Positions 15,585 to 23,841 of a DNA stretch of 34,567 nt are shown piece after piece. Made by a program: the position numbers and the translations under genes. The first letter of the stretch is position 1. Every line of letters begins with the position of its first letter. The notes under the pieces are model-generated. The model saw only the letters and a program-made list of their open reading frames with translations. It had not been told where the DNA came from and searched no databases. The DNA lies in contig JROS01000047.1 in assembly GCA_000769715.1 (NCBI GenBank), positions 1-34,567 of the forward strand, read 5' to 3'. The stretch is from Desulfobulbus sp. Tol-SR. GTDB taxonomy: Bacteria; Desulfobacterota; Desulfobulbia; Desulfobulbales; Desulfocapsaceae.

Positions 15585-16568
15585 TCAGGAATCTGTTCGT
15601 TTTGGGTGAGAAATGGATGAAATCTCCGCCCTCCCCTTGCCAATCTCGACACCGAGGTCATGGAGGATCGCCGCCAGATTGGCCGCGGCCTCGCCGGTCT
15701 GCTCAAAATAGCGACTGCGCAGCTCGCAGATCAGCAGGCCCTGAAAATCATGGATGAACAGGGCGAAGAGGTTGTGGAACGGCACGGATCCCCAGCCGAC
15801 CGGCATGTGGGAGTCACCACGGCCGAAGGGGATCTGCTGGGTCTGGATCTTTTCGTTGTAATAGACCGGATGGCCGAAGTTGTCATGGACATGGCAGTGG
15901 GCGATGAACGGGTCGGCGGCGCTGACCGCGGCAACCGGATCGAATCCGTAGTAGCGTTCCGCAAGCTGGAGGTGGCCGAAATCAAGGGTCATCCGGACAT
16001 TGGGCCGGTTGATTCTGCGGATCTGGGCCAGTAGTTCAAAGGGAAGCTCGGCGTAGCAGTACGGCGAATGGTGCAGGTAGGGCCGGGCATTTTCCATCGC
16101 GATGATGACCTCGGGAAAGCGGTCGGCTGCCTCCTGCAGGACCTTTGCCTCGTGGTCGAGCAGCTCACGCGTCTCGTCAGGGGGAAGGGTCTTCGGTCCG
16201 CTGATGCCGAATTCCTCTTCGGCCAGGTAGCGGCCGGGATGATAGACCATGCACCCGGCCCCGATGATCGCCGAAAATTCCAGCGAGGCGTACAGCACAT
16301 CCCGATGCAGTTCGGGGATATGCCGATTCATCAGGTTCAGGGGATTGGGGGCATGGGTGCTGCAGCGGAAGCCGAAATCGGCGAGAACCGTCCTGACCTC
16401 GGCGGTGCGACGGCGATCGAGCCTGCCATTCCTGACAAGGTCGAGACCGTGGATCGAGATCTCGGCGGCGCCCAGGCCGAATTCCTGGAAGGCCTCCAGG
16501 TCACGGCGCAGCGCCCTGAGGCTGCCGTCGACCCGCACCTCGTTGATGTTGCTGCCGATGCTCAACAT
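15585..16568 (-). CDS. TIM-barrel enzyme of the endonuclease IV / sugar isomerase superfamily
   Basis: A 327-residue protein of the AP-endonuclease-2 / xylose-isomerase-like fold. Likely metal ligands follow the family order: AAEISIHG near 35 (Glu), STHAPNP near 70 (His), VYHPGRY near 108 (His), AMENARP near 155 (Glu), LDFGHLQ near 195 (Asp, His), HCHVHDN near 220 (His, Asp) and LICELRS near 277 (Glu). Members are either sugar isomerases/epimerases or phosphodiester-cleaving endonuclease IV relatives. ATG at 16568 overlaps the phnM end by seven bases. Because phnP and phnN are absent, this is a candidate for the step after PhnJ, opening 5-phosphoribosyl 1,2-cyclic phosphate, or for isomerising a ribose phosphate. 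That role is inference. Confidence 0.85.
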   Translation of the reverse strand: MLSIGSNINEVRVDGSLRALRRDLEAFQEFGLGAAEISIHGLDLVRNGRLDRRRTAEVRTVLADFGFRCSTHAPNPLNLMNRHIPELHRDVLYASLEFSAIIGAGCMVYHPGRYLAEEEFGISGPKTLPPDETRELLDHEAKVLQEAADRFPEVIIAMENARPYLHHSPYCYAELPFELLAQIRRINRPNVRMTLDFGHLQLAERYYGFDPVAAVSAADPFIAHCHVHDNFGHPVYYNEKIQTQQIPFGRGDSHMPVGWGSVPFHNLFALFIHDFQGLLICELRSRYFEQTGEAAANLAAILHDLGVEIGKGRAEISSISHPKRTDS

Positions 16569-17812
16569 GTGGCAAAGACCTCCCGGCCGGCGACAAAGGT
16601 TTTGAGGACCCGGGGAAAGTCGTCGGAATAATCGACCAGGACCATGTCCGCCTCCTTGCCCACTTCCAGCGAACCGGTGTGATCGGCAATGCCGACGGCC
16701 CGGGCCGGGGTCAGGCTGACCATCTTCATCGCCTCGTGCAGGGGCAGGATGCCGAGTCGCTCGAGGGTCAGCACGGCATGGAGCATGGTCATCGGCGAGT
16801 AATCGGAACAGAGGATATCGCCGTACCCCCGGCTGATCGCCTCCCTGGCGCTGAGATTGCGGGCCTGCGACAGACCGCGGACGACATTGGGCGAACCCAG
16901 GCAGACATCGATACCCAGTTCCCGGGCGGCTCGAACGGCCTCGATATTGACCGGAAACTCGGTCACCCCGATGTTCATCTCCTTGAGCCAGGTGATCTTC
17001 TCCCGGCTGTCGTCGTCATGGGAGGCGATGGCGATGCCGTGTTGCCGGCAGAGATCGATCAGCAGGGCGATGGAACGGGGGGAATTGTCGTTTTTCGCCT
17101 GCAGCTTGCGTTCGATGATCTCGTCCATCTCGGCATCGGTCTTGGCATACACCGGCCCATAGTAGTTTTTGAAGGCGATGATGTCCCCGAACTGGCCCTG
17201 GCCCGGGGAGTGGTCCATGAACGAGAAGAGATCGATCTGCCCGTCGCGGATCAGTCCTTCGAGAAAGGGCACGGCCCCGAGGTCGGTGATCTCGAAACGG
17301 GCGTGGATTTTGGTGTTCACCTTCAGTTTGCCGGCCAGACCGTTGATCTGGCGGATGATCCCCGCCGCCGTGTTGTTGTTGCGCAGGCCCACCTCCAGTT
17401 CGGCAAAGGAGAGGGAGTGGTACATGGTGGTGATGCCGCAGGAGGCGATCTTCTTGTCCAGCTCGTACACCGCGATGTCGACCGGGAAGAAGGTGTTCGG
17501 GCGGGGCTCGATGCCCTTCTCGATGGCATCGGAGTGCAGGTCGACAAAGCCCGGGAACAGGTAGTTGCCGCTGGCGTCGATGACCCTGATGCCCGGGATG
17601 GTTCCCTCGCGGATCTCGGCGATCCTGCCGTCTTCCACCTGGAGAGAGGCATTTTCTCTGACCCCTTCCGGGGTGACCACCTGGGCGTTTCTGATCACGA
17701 ATCCGTGCGGCAGCCCCTTTCTCTTCGGAGAGCCTGCCGCACAAGGTCGCTGCATCCGGTCCGGCGGGATAGTGACCGGCCCGGGATAGGTGTCGAAATT
17801 TTCTGTCAGCAT
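16562..17812 (-). CDS. phnM: PhnM, methylphosphonate ribose triphosphate diphosphatase
   Basis: A 416-residue amidohydrolase-superfamily enzyme that removes pyrophosphate from the alpha-D-ribose 1-phosphonate 5-triphosphate intermediate. The fold shows as a small beta domain (FVIRNAQVVTPEGVRENASL), then GFVDLHSDAIEKGIEPRP with metal-binding His/Asp near 94, IASHDDD near 263 and the C-terminal TGSLEVGKEADMVLVD. The usual length is about 380; the first 37 residues are an extra or over-long leader, and a later start such as Met20 is possible. ATG at 17812 overlaps the phnL stop, supporting coupling. It sits in the standard phnK-L-M order. Confidence 0.94.
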   Translation of the reverse strand: MLTENFDTYPGPVTIPPDRMQRPCAAGSPKRKGLPHGFVIRNAQVVTPEGVRENASLQVEDGRIAEIREGTIPGIRVIDASGNYLFPGFVDLHSDAIEKGIEPRPNTFFPVDIAVYELDKKIASCGITTMYHSLSFAELEVGLRNNNTAAGIIRQINGLAGKLKVNTKIHARFEITDLGAVPFLEGLIRDGQIDLFSFMDHSPGQGQFGDIIAFKNYYGPVYAKTDAEMDEIIERKLQAKNDNSPRSIALLIDLCRQHGIAIASHDDDSREKITWLKEMNIGVTEFPVNIEAVRAARELGIDVCLGSPNVVRGLSQARNLSAREAISRGYGDILCSDYSPMTMLHAVLTLERLGILPLHEAMKMVSLTPARAVGIADHTGSLEVGKEADMVLVDYSDDFPRVLKTFVAGREVFATC

Positions 17813-18483
17813 ATGGAGTACACCGAGTCTGTGACCGACTCCAGCAGAGCCGTGTCGTGAAAGATGCCGATCATGGTCGTGCCTTCCCCGCGCATTTCCT
17901 TGAGAATATCCAGCACGATCTCGACCGAGCCCCGGTCGAGCGAGGCGGTCGGTTCATCGAGGAGCAGCAGGCGGGGTTTCCAGCTCACCGCCCGGGCGAT
18001 GTTGACCCGCTGCTGCTCGCCGCCGCTGAAGGTCGCCGGGTAGGCGTCGAAGAGGTGGCGGGGGATGCGCAGCTGCTCGAGCAGCCGGGTGGCCCGCTGC
18101 CGCGCCGCTTCCCGACTTACCCCGTTGCGGGTGAGGATCGGTTCCATGACCACATCGAGGGCGGAGACCCGGGGGATGACCTTCAGAAACTGGGAGACAT
18201 AGCCCATCTCCCGATGGCGGAGGTCGATCACCGCCCGGTCGGGCAGGGTGGCCAGGTCGACCGGCCCCCAGGCGGCCGAGTCGTAGCGGATCGCCCCGCC
18301 GGTGGGGAGATAGGTGCGGTAGAGGCATTTCAGCACGGTGCTCTTGCCGGTGCCGCTTGGCCCGGAAAGACCGAGAAAACCTCCCGGCGGCACCCGGAAG
18401 GAAACCGCCCGGCAGGCCTCGATCCTTTTTTCACCGAGGATGTGGAGGAGGAAGTTTTTTGACAGGTTGTCGACGGTAATCAC
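17806..18483 (-). CDS. phnL: PhnL, C-P lyase ABC-type ATPase
   Basis: A 225-residue ATP-binding protein, the normal length for PhnL, which with PhnG, PhnH and PhnI is needed to attach phosphonate to the ribose of ATP and binds the C-P lyase core complex. Walker A is GPSGTGKST near 40-48, the signature is FSGGEQQRVNIAR near 148-160, and Walker B is LLLLDEPTASLD near 169-180. It starts with GTG at 18483 with AAGGAG upstream, 13 bases after the phnK stop. PhnL proteins are ABC ATPases without a membrane partner. Confidence 0.94.
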   Translation of the reverse strand: MITVDNLSKNFLLHILGEKRIEACRAVSFRVPPGGFLGLSGPSGTGKSTVLKCLYRTYLPTGGAIRYDSAAWGPVDLATLPDRAVIDLRHREMGYVSQFLKVIPRVSALDVVMEPILTRNGVSREAARQRATRLLEQLRIPRHLFDAYPATFSGGEQQRVNIARAVSWKPRLLLLDEPTASLDRGSVEIVLDILKEMRGEGTTMIGIFHDTALLESVTDSVYSIC

Positions 18484-18496
18484 TGGCGCTCCTTCG

Positions 18497-19369
18497 CTAG
18501 AGTTGTGATGCCACGAGCAGCTGGGTATAGCGGTGCTGCGGGTCCTGCAGGATCTGGTCGGTCAGCCCTTCCTCCACCACCCGACCCGATTTCAACACCA
18601 TGGTCCGCTGGCAGAGCAGGTTGACGACCCCGAGGTCATGGGAAACCACCAGCATCGACAGCTTGAACTCGCGGCGCAGATTCCTGATCAGATCGAGCAC
18701 CCGGGCCTGGACCGAAAGGTCGAGGCCGGTCGTCACCTCATCGAGGAGGAGGATCAGCGGCTTGTTCGACAGGGCCTTGGCGATCTGCACCCGCTGCTGC
18801 ATGCCGCCGCTGAAGTTGCAGGGCGGCTCGTCCATCCGCCGTACCGGGATCTCCGTTCTCTCGAGCAGTTCCGCCGCCCGCTCGCGCATCCCGGCGATAT
18901 TGCGCCACCCCGCCCCGAGCAGCCGCTCGGCGATATTGCCGCCCGAGCTGACCTGCATCCGCAGGCCCAGATGCGGGTTCTGGTAGACGATGCCCATCAG
19001 GGCATTCCGGATCTGCCGTTTCTGGAACTGGCTCATGGTCAGGAGGTTGGCGCTGAATTGGTCCTGATCGGCAAAGATCTCCGGCCACAGGGCGGCCGCC
19101 CCGCCGCGGTGCAGCTCCATGCTGCCGCCGCTGGCCTCCCATTCGAAGTGGAGCAGGCGCACCAGGGTGCTCTTGCCGGAGCCGCTCTCGCCGACGATGC
19201 CGAGGGCCTCGTCCGGGAACAGATCAAACGACAGATCGCTGCAGGCGGTGACCGAGTCGCAGTGCGGGCAGACATTGGTGTCATGCTCCGGCCCGGTGGA
19301 GTCAAGACAGCGATCGCAGCCAGGCCCGAACCGTTTCGACAGGCCGCGCACCCGAATCAACGGTTCCAT
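18497..19369 (-). CDS. phnK: PhnK, C-P lyase ABC-type ATPase with cysteine-rich insert
   Basis: A 290-residue ATP-binding protein with PhnK features: Walker A GESGSGKST near 59-67, signature NFSGGMQQRVQIAK near 190-203, and Walker B LILLLDEVTTGLD near 209-221. PhnK docks on the PhnGHIJ core and is needed for turnover. It is about 40 residues longer than the E. coli protein because of an insert at about 18-45 containing CDRC and CPHC, a likely zinc-binding pair, placed between the first strand and the Walker A. I believe such an insert recurs in PhnK outside enterobacteria but cannot verify it. The start overlaps the phnJ stop by 13 bases. Confidence 0.94.
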   Translation of the reverse strand: MEPLIRVRGLSKRFGPGCDRCLDSTGPEHDTNVCPHCDSVTACSDLSFDLFPDEALGIVGESGSGKSTLVRLLHFEWEASGGSMELHRGGAAALWPEIFADQDQFSANLLTMSQFQKRQIRNALMGIVYQNPHLGLRMQVSSGGNIAERLLGAGWRNIAGMRERAAELLERTEIPVRRMDEPPCNFSGGMQQRVQIAKALSNKPLILLLDEVTTGLDLSVQARVLDLIRNLRREFKLSMLVVSHDLGVVNLLCQRTMVLKSGRVVEEGLTDQILQDPQHRYTQLLVASQL

Positions 19370-20250
19370 GTCACGCTCCTCTTGTCGCAGTAGCCGGTAT
19401 CGGAACAGAAATAGCTTCTTCCGCCGCCGATATTGTCGATCACCTCATCGAGGAAGGTGTCGGCCGCACCGCAACGGGCGCAGGTCTTGCCGGCAAAATT
19501 CTCGGTCCTGAAGGTGTGGTCCTCGAACTCCAGCGGCTCGACGGCGGTATGCGGCGGGATGGCATAGATCCGTTTTTCCCGGCCGGCCCCGAACAGGAAC
19601 AGGGTGTCGGCCATGTGCAGTTTGGGCACGTCCCAGCGGGGAATCGGGCTGGGATCGGTGATATAGCGGCCGTTGACGGTCACCGGGTAGCGGTAGCTGA
19701 TGGTGATCTCGCCGAAATTGACGATATCTTCATAGAGATGCAGCCACATCCGGCTGTAGTCGGCCTCGGCATGCATCCGCCGGGTTTCCATCTCAGACGG
19801 TTCCACTTCCCGCAGCGCCTCCGGATAGGGAACCTGCAGGACCAGGATCTGGCGGTCGGTCATCCTTTCCTCCGGGATGCGGTGGCGGGTCTGGATGATG
19901 GTCGCCTCACCGGTGTCGGTGGTCACCGCCACCCCCGCCACCTTGGCCACGAATTTTTTGATATTGACGGCGTTGACGCTGCCGTCGCAGCCCTGGTCGA
20001 TGACCTTGAGGATATCATCGGGCACGACGAGGGCGAGGGTGATCTGCAGGCCGCCGGTGCCCCAGCCGCGGGCAATCGGCATCTCCCGCGAGCCGTAGGG
20101 CACCTGGTAGCCGGGGATGGCCACCGCTTTCAGGATGCTGCGGCGGATCTCCTTTTTCGCCCCGTCGTCCATGAAGCCGAAGGGGTAGCCGGACGAACGG
20201 GCGGTGTCGTCCTGCCGCCGGTCATCCGCCAGCCATTCATGCAGTTGCAT
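19357..20250 (-). CDS. phnJ: PhnJ, radical SAM C-P lyase
   Basis: A 297-residue catalytic subunit that breaks the carbon-phosphorus bond, giving 5-phosphoribosyl 1,2-cyclic phosphate and a hydrocarbon. The glycyl-radical site of E. coli PhnJ (Gly32 in IPGYQVP) matches Gly47 in AVAIPGYQVPYGSREMP. The four C-terminal cysteines keep the exact PhnJ spacing CX2CX21CX5C (CARC to CSDTGYC), which binds the 4Fe-4S cluster. GWGTGG and DPSPIPRWDVPK are further family stretches. ATG at 20250 has GGAGG eight bases upstream; a longer frame to 20532 is only the shadow of phnI. It overlaps phnI by 14 bases. All residues expected for activity are present. Confidence 0.97.
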   Translation of the reverse strand: MQLHEWLADDRRQDDTARSSGYPFGFMDDGAKKEIRRSILKAVAIPGYQVPYGSREMPIARGWGTGGLQITLALVVPDDILKVIDQGCDGSVNAVNIKKFVAKVAGVAVTTDTGEATIIQTRHRIPEERMTDRQILVLQVPYPEALREVEPSEMETRRMHAEADYSRMWLHLYEDIVNFGEITISYRYPVTVNGRYITDPSPIPRWDVPKLHMADTLFLFGAGREKRIYAIPPHTAVEPLEFEDHTFRTENFAGKTCARCGAADTFLDEVIDNIGGGRSYFCSDTGYCDKRSVTWNR

Positions 20251-21355
20251 CGTTATCCTCCCTGTCTTGTCCAACGCCGGCCAGTTCCCGGGATTTCCGC
20301 AGGCGGTCGAGGTCGGAGAGAAAATCGACATAGTGCGGCAATTTCCAGTGATTGCAGAAACCCATGGCCTCGATGCCGTCGGTGTGATAGAGGACGAACT
20401 CCTGGTCTTCGGCCGGGCAGCTCGGGTGGGTGGTGCGGGTGCAGCGTTCGAGGACCGCCATCGAGATCGCCTTGATCTCGTTCTGGCCGAAACACAGACC
20501 GTAGCCCAGGCTGAACTTCGGCGGACCGTCACCGGCCTGCATCCGGGCCAGCACCTCCGCCTCGGTGATCTTCACTTCTCCGATGACATAGGGCTCGCCG
20601 CTGACCGGGTGGCGGACCGTCAGCGGCAGGTAGCCGACTCGCAACTCGCCGAGCGTCGGGTGGATATTGCCGTAGCCGCGCATGCTGGAATAGGCCAGAG
20701 CGAGCATGCCGCCGGTCTCCCCCCGGGCCAGGGCCTGCAGGGTGGCGCTGCGCCCGGTCGGGAAAGTCAGGGGTTGGCGGGTGATATCGAAGACCGGTCC
20801 TTCCTGGCGGGCGGCATCCGGGGCCTCTTCCAGCAGACCTTCCCGGCGCAGGATGTCGATCACCTTGGGGAAGGTAGCGGGGATCTCGGCCTCGGCCGGG
20901 AGATGGCTGAACAGCCGTTCGCGAAACGCCCTCCGTCGGCTCTCGTCGTCTTCGAGCAGGTCGAAATCCAGCAGCCGCAGGGTGTAGTCGCTGGTGGCCC
21001 CAAGGATCTGGCCCCCGGGAATATCCTTGAAGGCGGAAGAGATCCGTCGGACGATGCGCATCTTCTCCGTTCCGAGCGCCAGGGAATAGCCCAGCCGCTG
21101 CTGGGTGGCGCGGAAGGCGCGGAGCATGAACGCCGCCTCGAAGGTATCGCCGGCCGCCTGCTTGAGGGCCAGGGCCGCCAGGGTCGGGGCATACAGCGAG
21201 CCCTCGCCCATCACCCGGTCGACGGCGAGAGGGAGCTGCTCCCTGATCTGCTCGACCCCCAGCGGCGGCGACGAGCCCTTGCTCCGTTCATGGGCAAAGA
21301 GCTGGCATGCCCGCTCTATCGCCTCATTCCCGCCTTTGACTGCGACATAACTCAT
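20237..21355 (-). CDS. phnI: PhnI, C-P lyase core subunit
   Basis: A 372-residue protein matching PhnI (about 354 in E. coli). It opens MSYVAVKGGNEAIERACQL, as the family does, with EQIREQLPLAVDRVMGEGSLY near 37-57 and SSMRGYGNIHPTLGELRVGYLPL near 238-260. PhnI is reported to act as a purine nucleosidase that, with PhnG, PhnH and PhnL, displaces adenine from ATP by phosphonate, and it is part of the PhnGHIJ core. It starts one base after the phnH stop and overlaps the phnJ start. Confidence 0.97.
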   Translation of the reverse strand: MSYVAVKGGNEAIERACQLFAHERSKGSSPPLGVEQIREQLPLAVDRVMGEGSLYAPTLAALALKQAAGDTFEAAFMLRAFRATQQRLGYSLALGTEKMRIVRRISSAFKDIPGGQILGATSDYTLRLLDFDLLEDDESRRRAFRERLFSHLPAEAEIPATFPKVIDILRREGLLEEAPDAARQEGPVFDITRQPLTFPTGRSATLQALARGETGGMLALAYSSMRGYGNIHPTLGELRVGYLPLTVRHPVSGEPYVIGEVKITEAEVLARMQAGDGPPKFSLGYGLCFGQNEIKAISMAVLERCTRTTHPSCPAEDQEFVLYHTDGIEAMGFCNHWKLPHYVDFLSDLDRLRKSRELAGVGQDREDNDATA

Positions 21356-21356
21356 A

Positions 21357-21911
21357 TCAGGCCACCTTTATCCGGGACGAACGGGGAATGCAGGCCACGC
21401 AGCCGTTGTCGTCCACAAAGACGGCGTCGACGCCGAGGGGAAATTCGCTGTTGGCCGCCATCAAACGGTGTACCGCATCGATCGGCAGGCCTTGAATCCG
21501 CAGCCGGGCCGTACCGTCAACCCCGGGACCGGAGAGCATGATCTCGCCCCTTCCTTCCTCGAGTTCGTTCACCAGATAGACCACGGTGGCCCCGCGATCG
21601 GGGCATTCGAGGCTGCCCCGGCGGCAGCCGGCCAGATGGTCGCCGCCGGCGGAAGGACCGATGACCAGATAATCGGCATCCGCCGGGGCCGCCGGCCGGC
21701 AGCCGGTCCGGCCGCCGACGAGCCCTGCCAGCTCCGGGTCACCGATGACGGCGACACCCACCTCATGGTCGACCAGGGAGCCGAGCACCTCGACGGCGGA
21801 CTGCCTGGTTCCAACAACGTCCGGCAGACGGTAGACCCTGCCGGGATGGCTCATCGCCTGCAGCAGCACCCGGAAGGTCGAATGGTGACGAATGACTGTC
21901 GTTGGATCCAT
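21357..21911 (-). CDS. phnH: PhnH, C-P lyase core subunit
   Basis: A 184-residue protein with PhnH hallmarks: FRVLLQAMSHPGRVYRLP at about 13-30, LLGPGxDG-like LSGPGVDG near 126-133, and the ending PLGVDAVFVDDNGCVACIPRSSRI. PhnH is a dimer of PLP-transferase-like fold without the cofactor and is part of the PhnGHIJ core. It starts two bases after the phnG stop and ends one base before phnI, so translation is coupled. Length is slightly below the E. coli protein (194). Confidence 0.94.
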   Translation of the reverse strand: MDPTTVIRHHSTFRVLLQAMSHPGRVYRLPDVVGTRQSAVEVLGSLVDHEVGVAVIGDPELAGLVGGRTGCRPAAPADADYLVIGPSAGGDHLAGCRRGSLECPDRGATVVYLVNELEEGRGEIMLSGPGVDGTARLRIQGLPIDAVHRLMAANSEFPLGVDAVFVDDNGCVACIPRSSRIKVA

Positions 21912-21913
21912 GG

Positions 21914-22339
21914 CTATGCCCCCGGCATCAGATCGAAATTGACTTTGGTGGCGGCGACCAGGGCCGCCTGGTCCGCCTGCCGCTTATTCTGCCGCAGTTC
22001 TTCCTCGTGCAGCAGGGATTGCAGTGCCTGCCGGATGCCAGGGGCTTCGGGGCAGCGGAGCACGGCATCCGCCGCGGCCCGGGCCAGCGCCCGGCGCGGG
22101 GCATCACCGGCCACCAGGCCGTATCCCTCGCTGCCGTGGCAGAGGACCCGGGCCTCGGTCACCAGGACCTCTCCCACATGGAAAGCGGTGGCCAGACTGT
22201 CCTGCACCGTCAGCATCACCAGTCCCGTCCGAGGCGGCAGGCTGACCGTCAGCTCGACATCGGTGAACAGCTGCAGCAACTCATCGATCTTCTGGTCATC
22301 CATGGAATGAAGCACAATAGTCAAATCGGAGGATATCAT
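21914..22339 (-). CDS. phnG: PhnG, C-P lyase core subunit
   Basis: A 141-residue protein with PhnG patterns: PRTGLVMLTVQDSLATAFHVGEVLVTEA near 36-63, GYGLVAGDAPRRALARAAADAVL near 72-94 and the C-terminal helix with EEELRQNKRQADQAALVAATKVNFDLM. PhnG works with PhnH, PhnI and PhnL in joining phosphonate to ribose. The start overlaps the GNAT gene stop (ATGA). The first 12 residues are unusual and Met13 (MDDQKIDELLQLF) is an alternative start. Confidence 0.93.
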   Translation of the reverse strand: MISSDLTIVLHSMDDQKIDELLQLFTDVELTVSLPPRTGLVMLTVQDSLATAFHVGEVLVTEARVLCHGSEGYGLVAGDAPRRALARAAADAVLRCPEAPGIRQALQSLLHEEELRQNKRQADQAALVAATKVNFDLMPGA

Positions 22340-22866
22340 GTGGTCTGTCCCTGTATTGGAAAGAGCGGGCCGTGCCCGGGGAGAATGCCGGCGTCAGTGC
22401 CGCAGCCCGGGTGTGCAGGGCGATGCAGCGGGAGGACGAAACTGTAGCCATGCCGTGCAAAGCCCAGCGACTCGTAGAAGCGGTGGGCCGCCTCCCGGTG
22501 ACGGTTGCTTGACAATGCCAGCTTGTAGCAACCCTTGGTCTGGCAGAGGGCGCCGACCTGGGCTACTATCCGACGGCCGATTCCCTGGCCGCGCAGCGCC
22601 GCCGCCACCACGACATCCTCGAGGATGGCCGAACGGGCGCCGCAGTGACCGAGGTTGTCCATGATCAGCAGGGCGAAGGTGGCCGCCACCCTGTCGCCAT
22701 GGCGCACCACGTAGAGCCGGTAATCGGGGTAGGTCTGGATGCGGGCGAAAATCCGGCCGGCCGCCGCCAGATCGAGGACCTGACCGTCGTCCTGGCCGAG
22801 CTGGGCATAGAGTGAGAGGATGGCGGGCAGGTCGGCTTCGCCTGCCTCGCGGATGTCGATATCCAT
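22336..22866 (-). CDS. GNAT N-acetyltransferase in the phn operon (possible PhnO role)
   Basis: A 176-residue GNAT-fold acetyltransferase. The acetyl-CoA loop reads AALRGQGIGRRIV near 90-102, followed by GCYKLALSSNRHREAAHRFYESLGF near 111-135, both typical. I start it at ATG 22866 (MDIDIREAGEADLP), where a family protein should begin; AAGG lies upstream and the frame extension runs back into phnE. E. coli has phnO, an aminoalkylphosphonate N-acetyltransferase, at the other end of its phn operon; position and fold make a similar task here plausible, but substrate residues cannot be read from sequence. About the last 30 residues form a proline- and glycine-rich tail. Confidence 0.85.
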   Translation of the reverse strand: MDIDIREAGEADLPAILSLYAQLGQDDGQVLDLAAAGRIFARIQTYPDYRLYVVRHGDRVAATFALLIMDNLGHCGARSAILEDVVVAAALRGQGIGRRIVAQVGALCQTKGCYKLALSSNRHREAAHRFYESLGFARHGYSFVLPLHRPAHPGCGTDAGILPGHGPLFPIQGQTT

Positions 22867-22897
22867 AATTGTACCTTGAGTGGCTGAAGTCCTTGTA

Positions 22898-23755
22898 TCA
22901 GGTATAACGGGCCCTGATGGCGGCACTGATCCGGTCGATGATCGCCACCGTGATCACGATGATGATGAGGATGGTGGTGACGTCGTGGTTTTCGTAACTC
23001 CGCAGTTTGTCGAACAGGTAGATGCCGATGCCGCCGGCCCCGGTAAAGCCGAGGATGGTGGCCGAACGGACATCGGATTCGAGACGGTAGAGGCTCATCG
23101 ACACGAAAAACGGGGTGATCTGGGGAATGACCGCATAACCGATCACCTTGACAAAGCCGGCGCCGGTGGCGGTCAGGGCATCGATAGGTTCCTGCTGGAC
23201 CGTCTCGATCCCCTCGGAAAAGAGCTTGATCAATACCCCGGAGGTGTGGATGCCAAGGGCGAGAATACCGGGCATGGGGCCGAGGCCGACCGCCGAGACG
23301 AACAGCAGGGCCCAGATCACCTCGTTGATCGAGCGGCTGAGATTGGCCAGAAACCGCACCGTCATGTAGATGCCGTGCTTCAGCAGCAGGGCGGAGCGGC
23401 GGTGACCGGGAATGATGATGTCGAGGGTGTTTCTCGAGGCCAGAAACGACAGCGGGAAGGCGATCAGGATCGACAGGATCAGGGCGAGCACGGCCATCTG
23501 CACCGTCTCCAGCATGGAGAGAAGGTATTTCTGCAGATGGCGGCCGCCGAGGTCGGGCGGGAAAAACCCGCTGTCCTCGAGATCGGGATTGCCGGCGATA
23601 TAGGTCACCATATTGCCCCAGCCGTCCAACAGGCCGCCCAGGCTCATCTCCGTCGACCGCCAGCACCAGGCCAGGACCATCAGGCCGAGGCCGATGACCA
23701 TGATATTGTAAGGGTGGAAGGGGTTGGTCCGGCGCTTTATCTCGTCAATGTGCAT
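22898..23755 (-). CDS. phnE: PhnE, phosphonate ABC transporter permease
   Basis: A 285-residue inner-membrane permease with about six hydrophobic segments (first at about 18-35). Family features include ETVQMAVLALILSILIAFPLSFLASRN near 83-109, RSINEVIWALLFVSAVGLGP near 141-160, and the permease EAA-like loop around ALTATGAGFVKVIGYAVIPQ near 193-212. It carries phosphonate through the membrane using energy from PhnC. AGGA lies six bases before ATG at 23755, and the gene begins 86 bases after phnD. Confidence 0.95.
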   Translation of the reverse strand: MHIDEIKRRTNPFHPYNIMVIGLGLMVLAWCWRSTEMSLGGLLDGWGNMVTYIAGNPDLEDSGFFPPDLGGRHLQKYLLSMLETVQMAVLALILSILIAFPLSFLASRNTLDIIIPGHRRSALLLKHGIYMTVRFLANLSRSINEVIWALLFVSAVGLGPMPGILALGIHTSGVLIKLFSEGIETVQQEPIDALTATGAGFVKVIGYAVIPQITPFFVSMSLYRLESDVRSATILGFTGAGGIGIYLFDKLRSYENHDVTTILIIIVITVAIIDRISAAIRARYT

Positions 23756-23841
23756 GCACTTCCTCGGACACTCTCATACCGGGAAAAGGGGTGCGGCCGG
23801 GACGAGGCAGACCCCGGCCGCTGGAAAAAAGGCAGTTGGGG

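Noticed and set aside
20251..20532. N-terminal extension of PhnJ
   Set aside because: The extra residues are a shadow of phnI (Ser/Arg-rich), and a GGAGG precedes ATG 20250.
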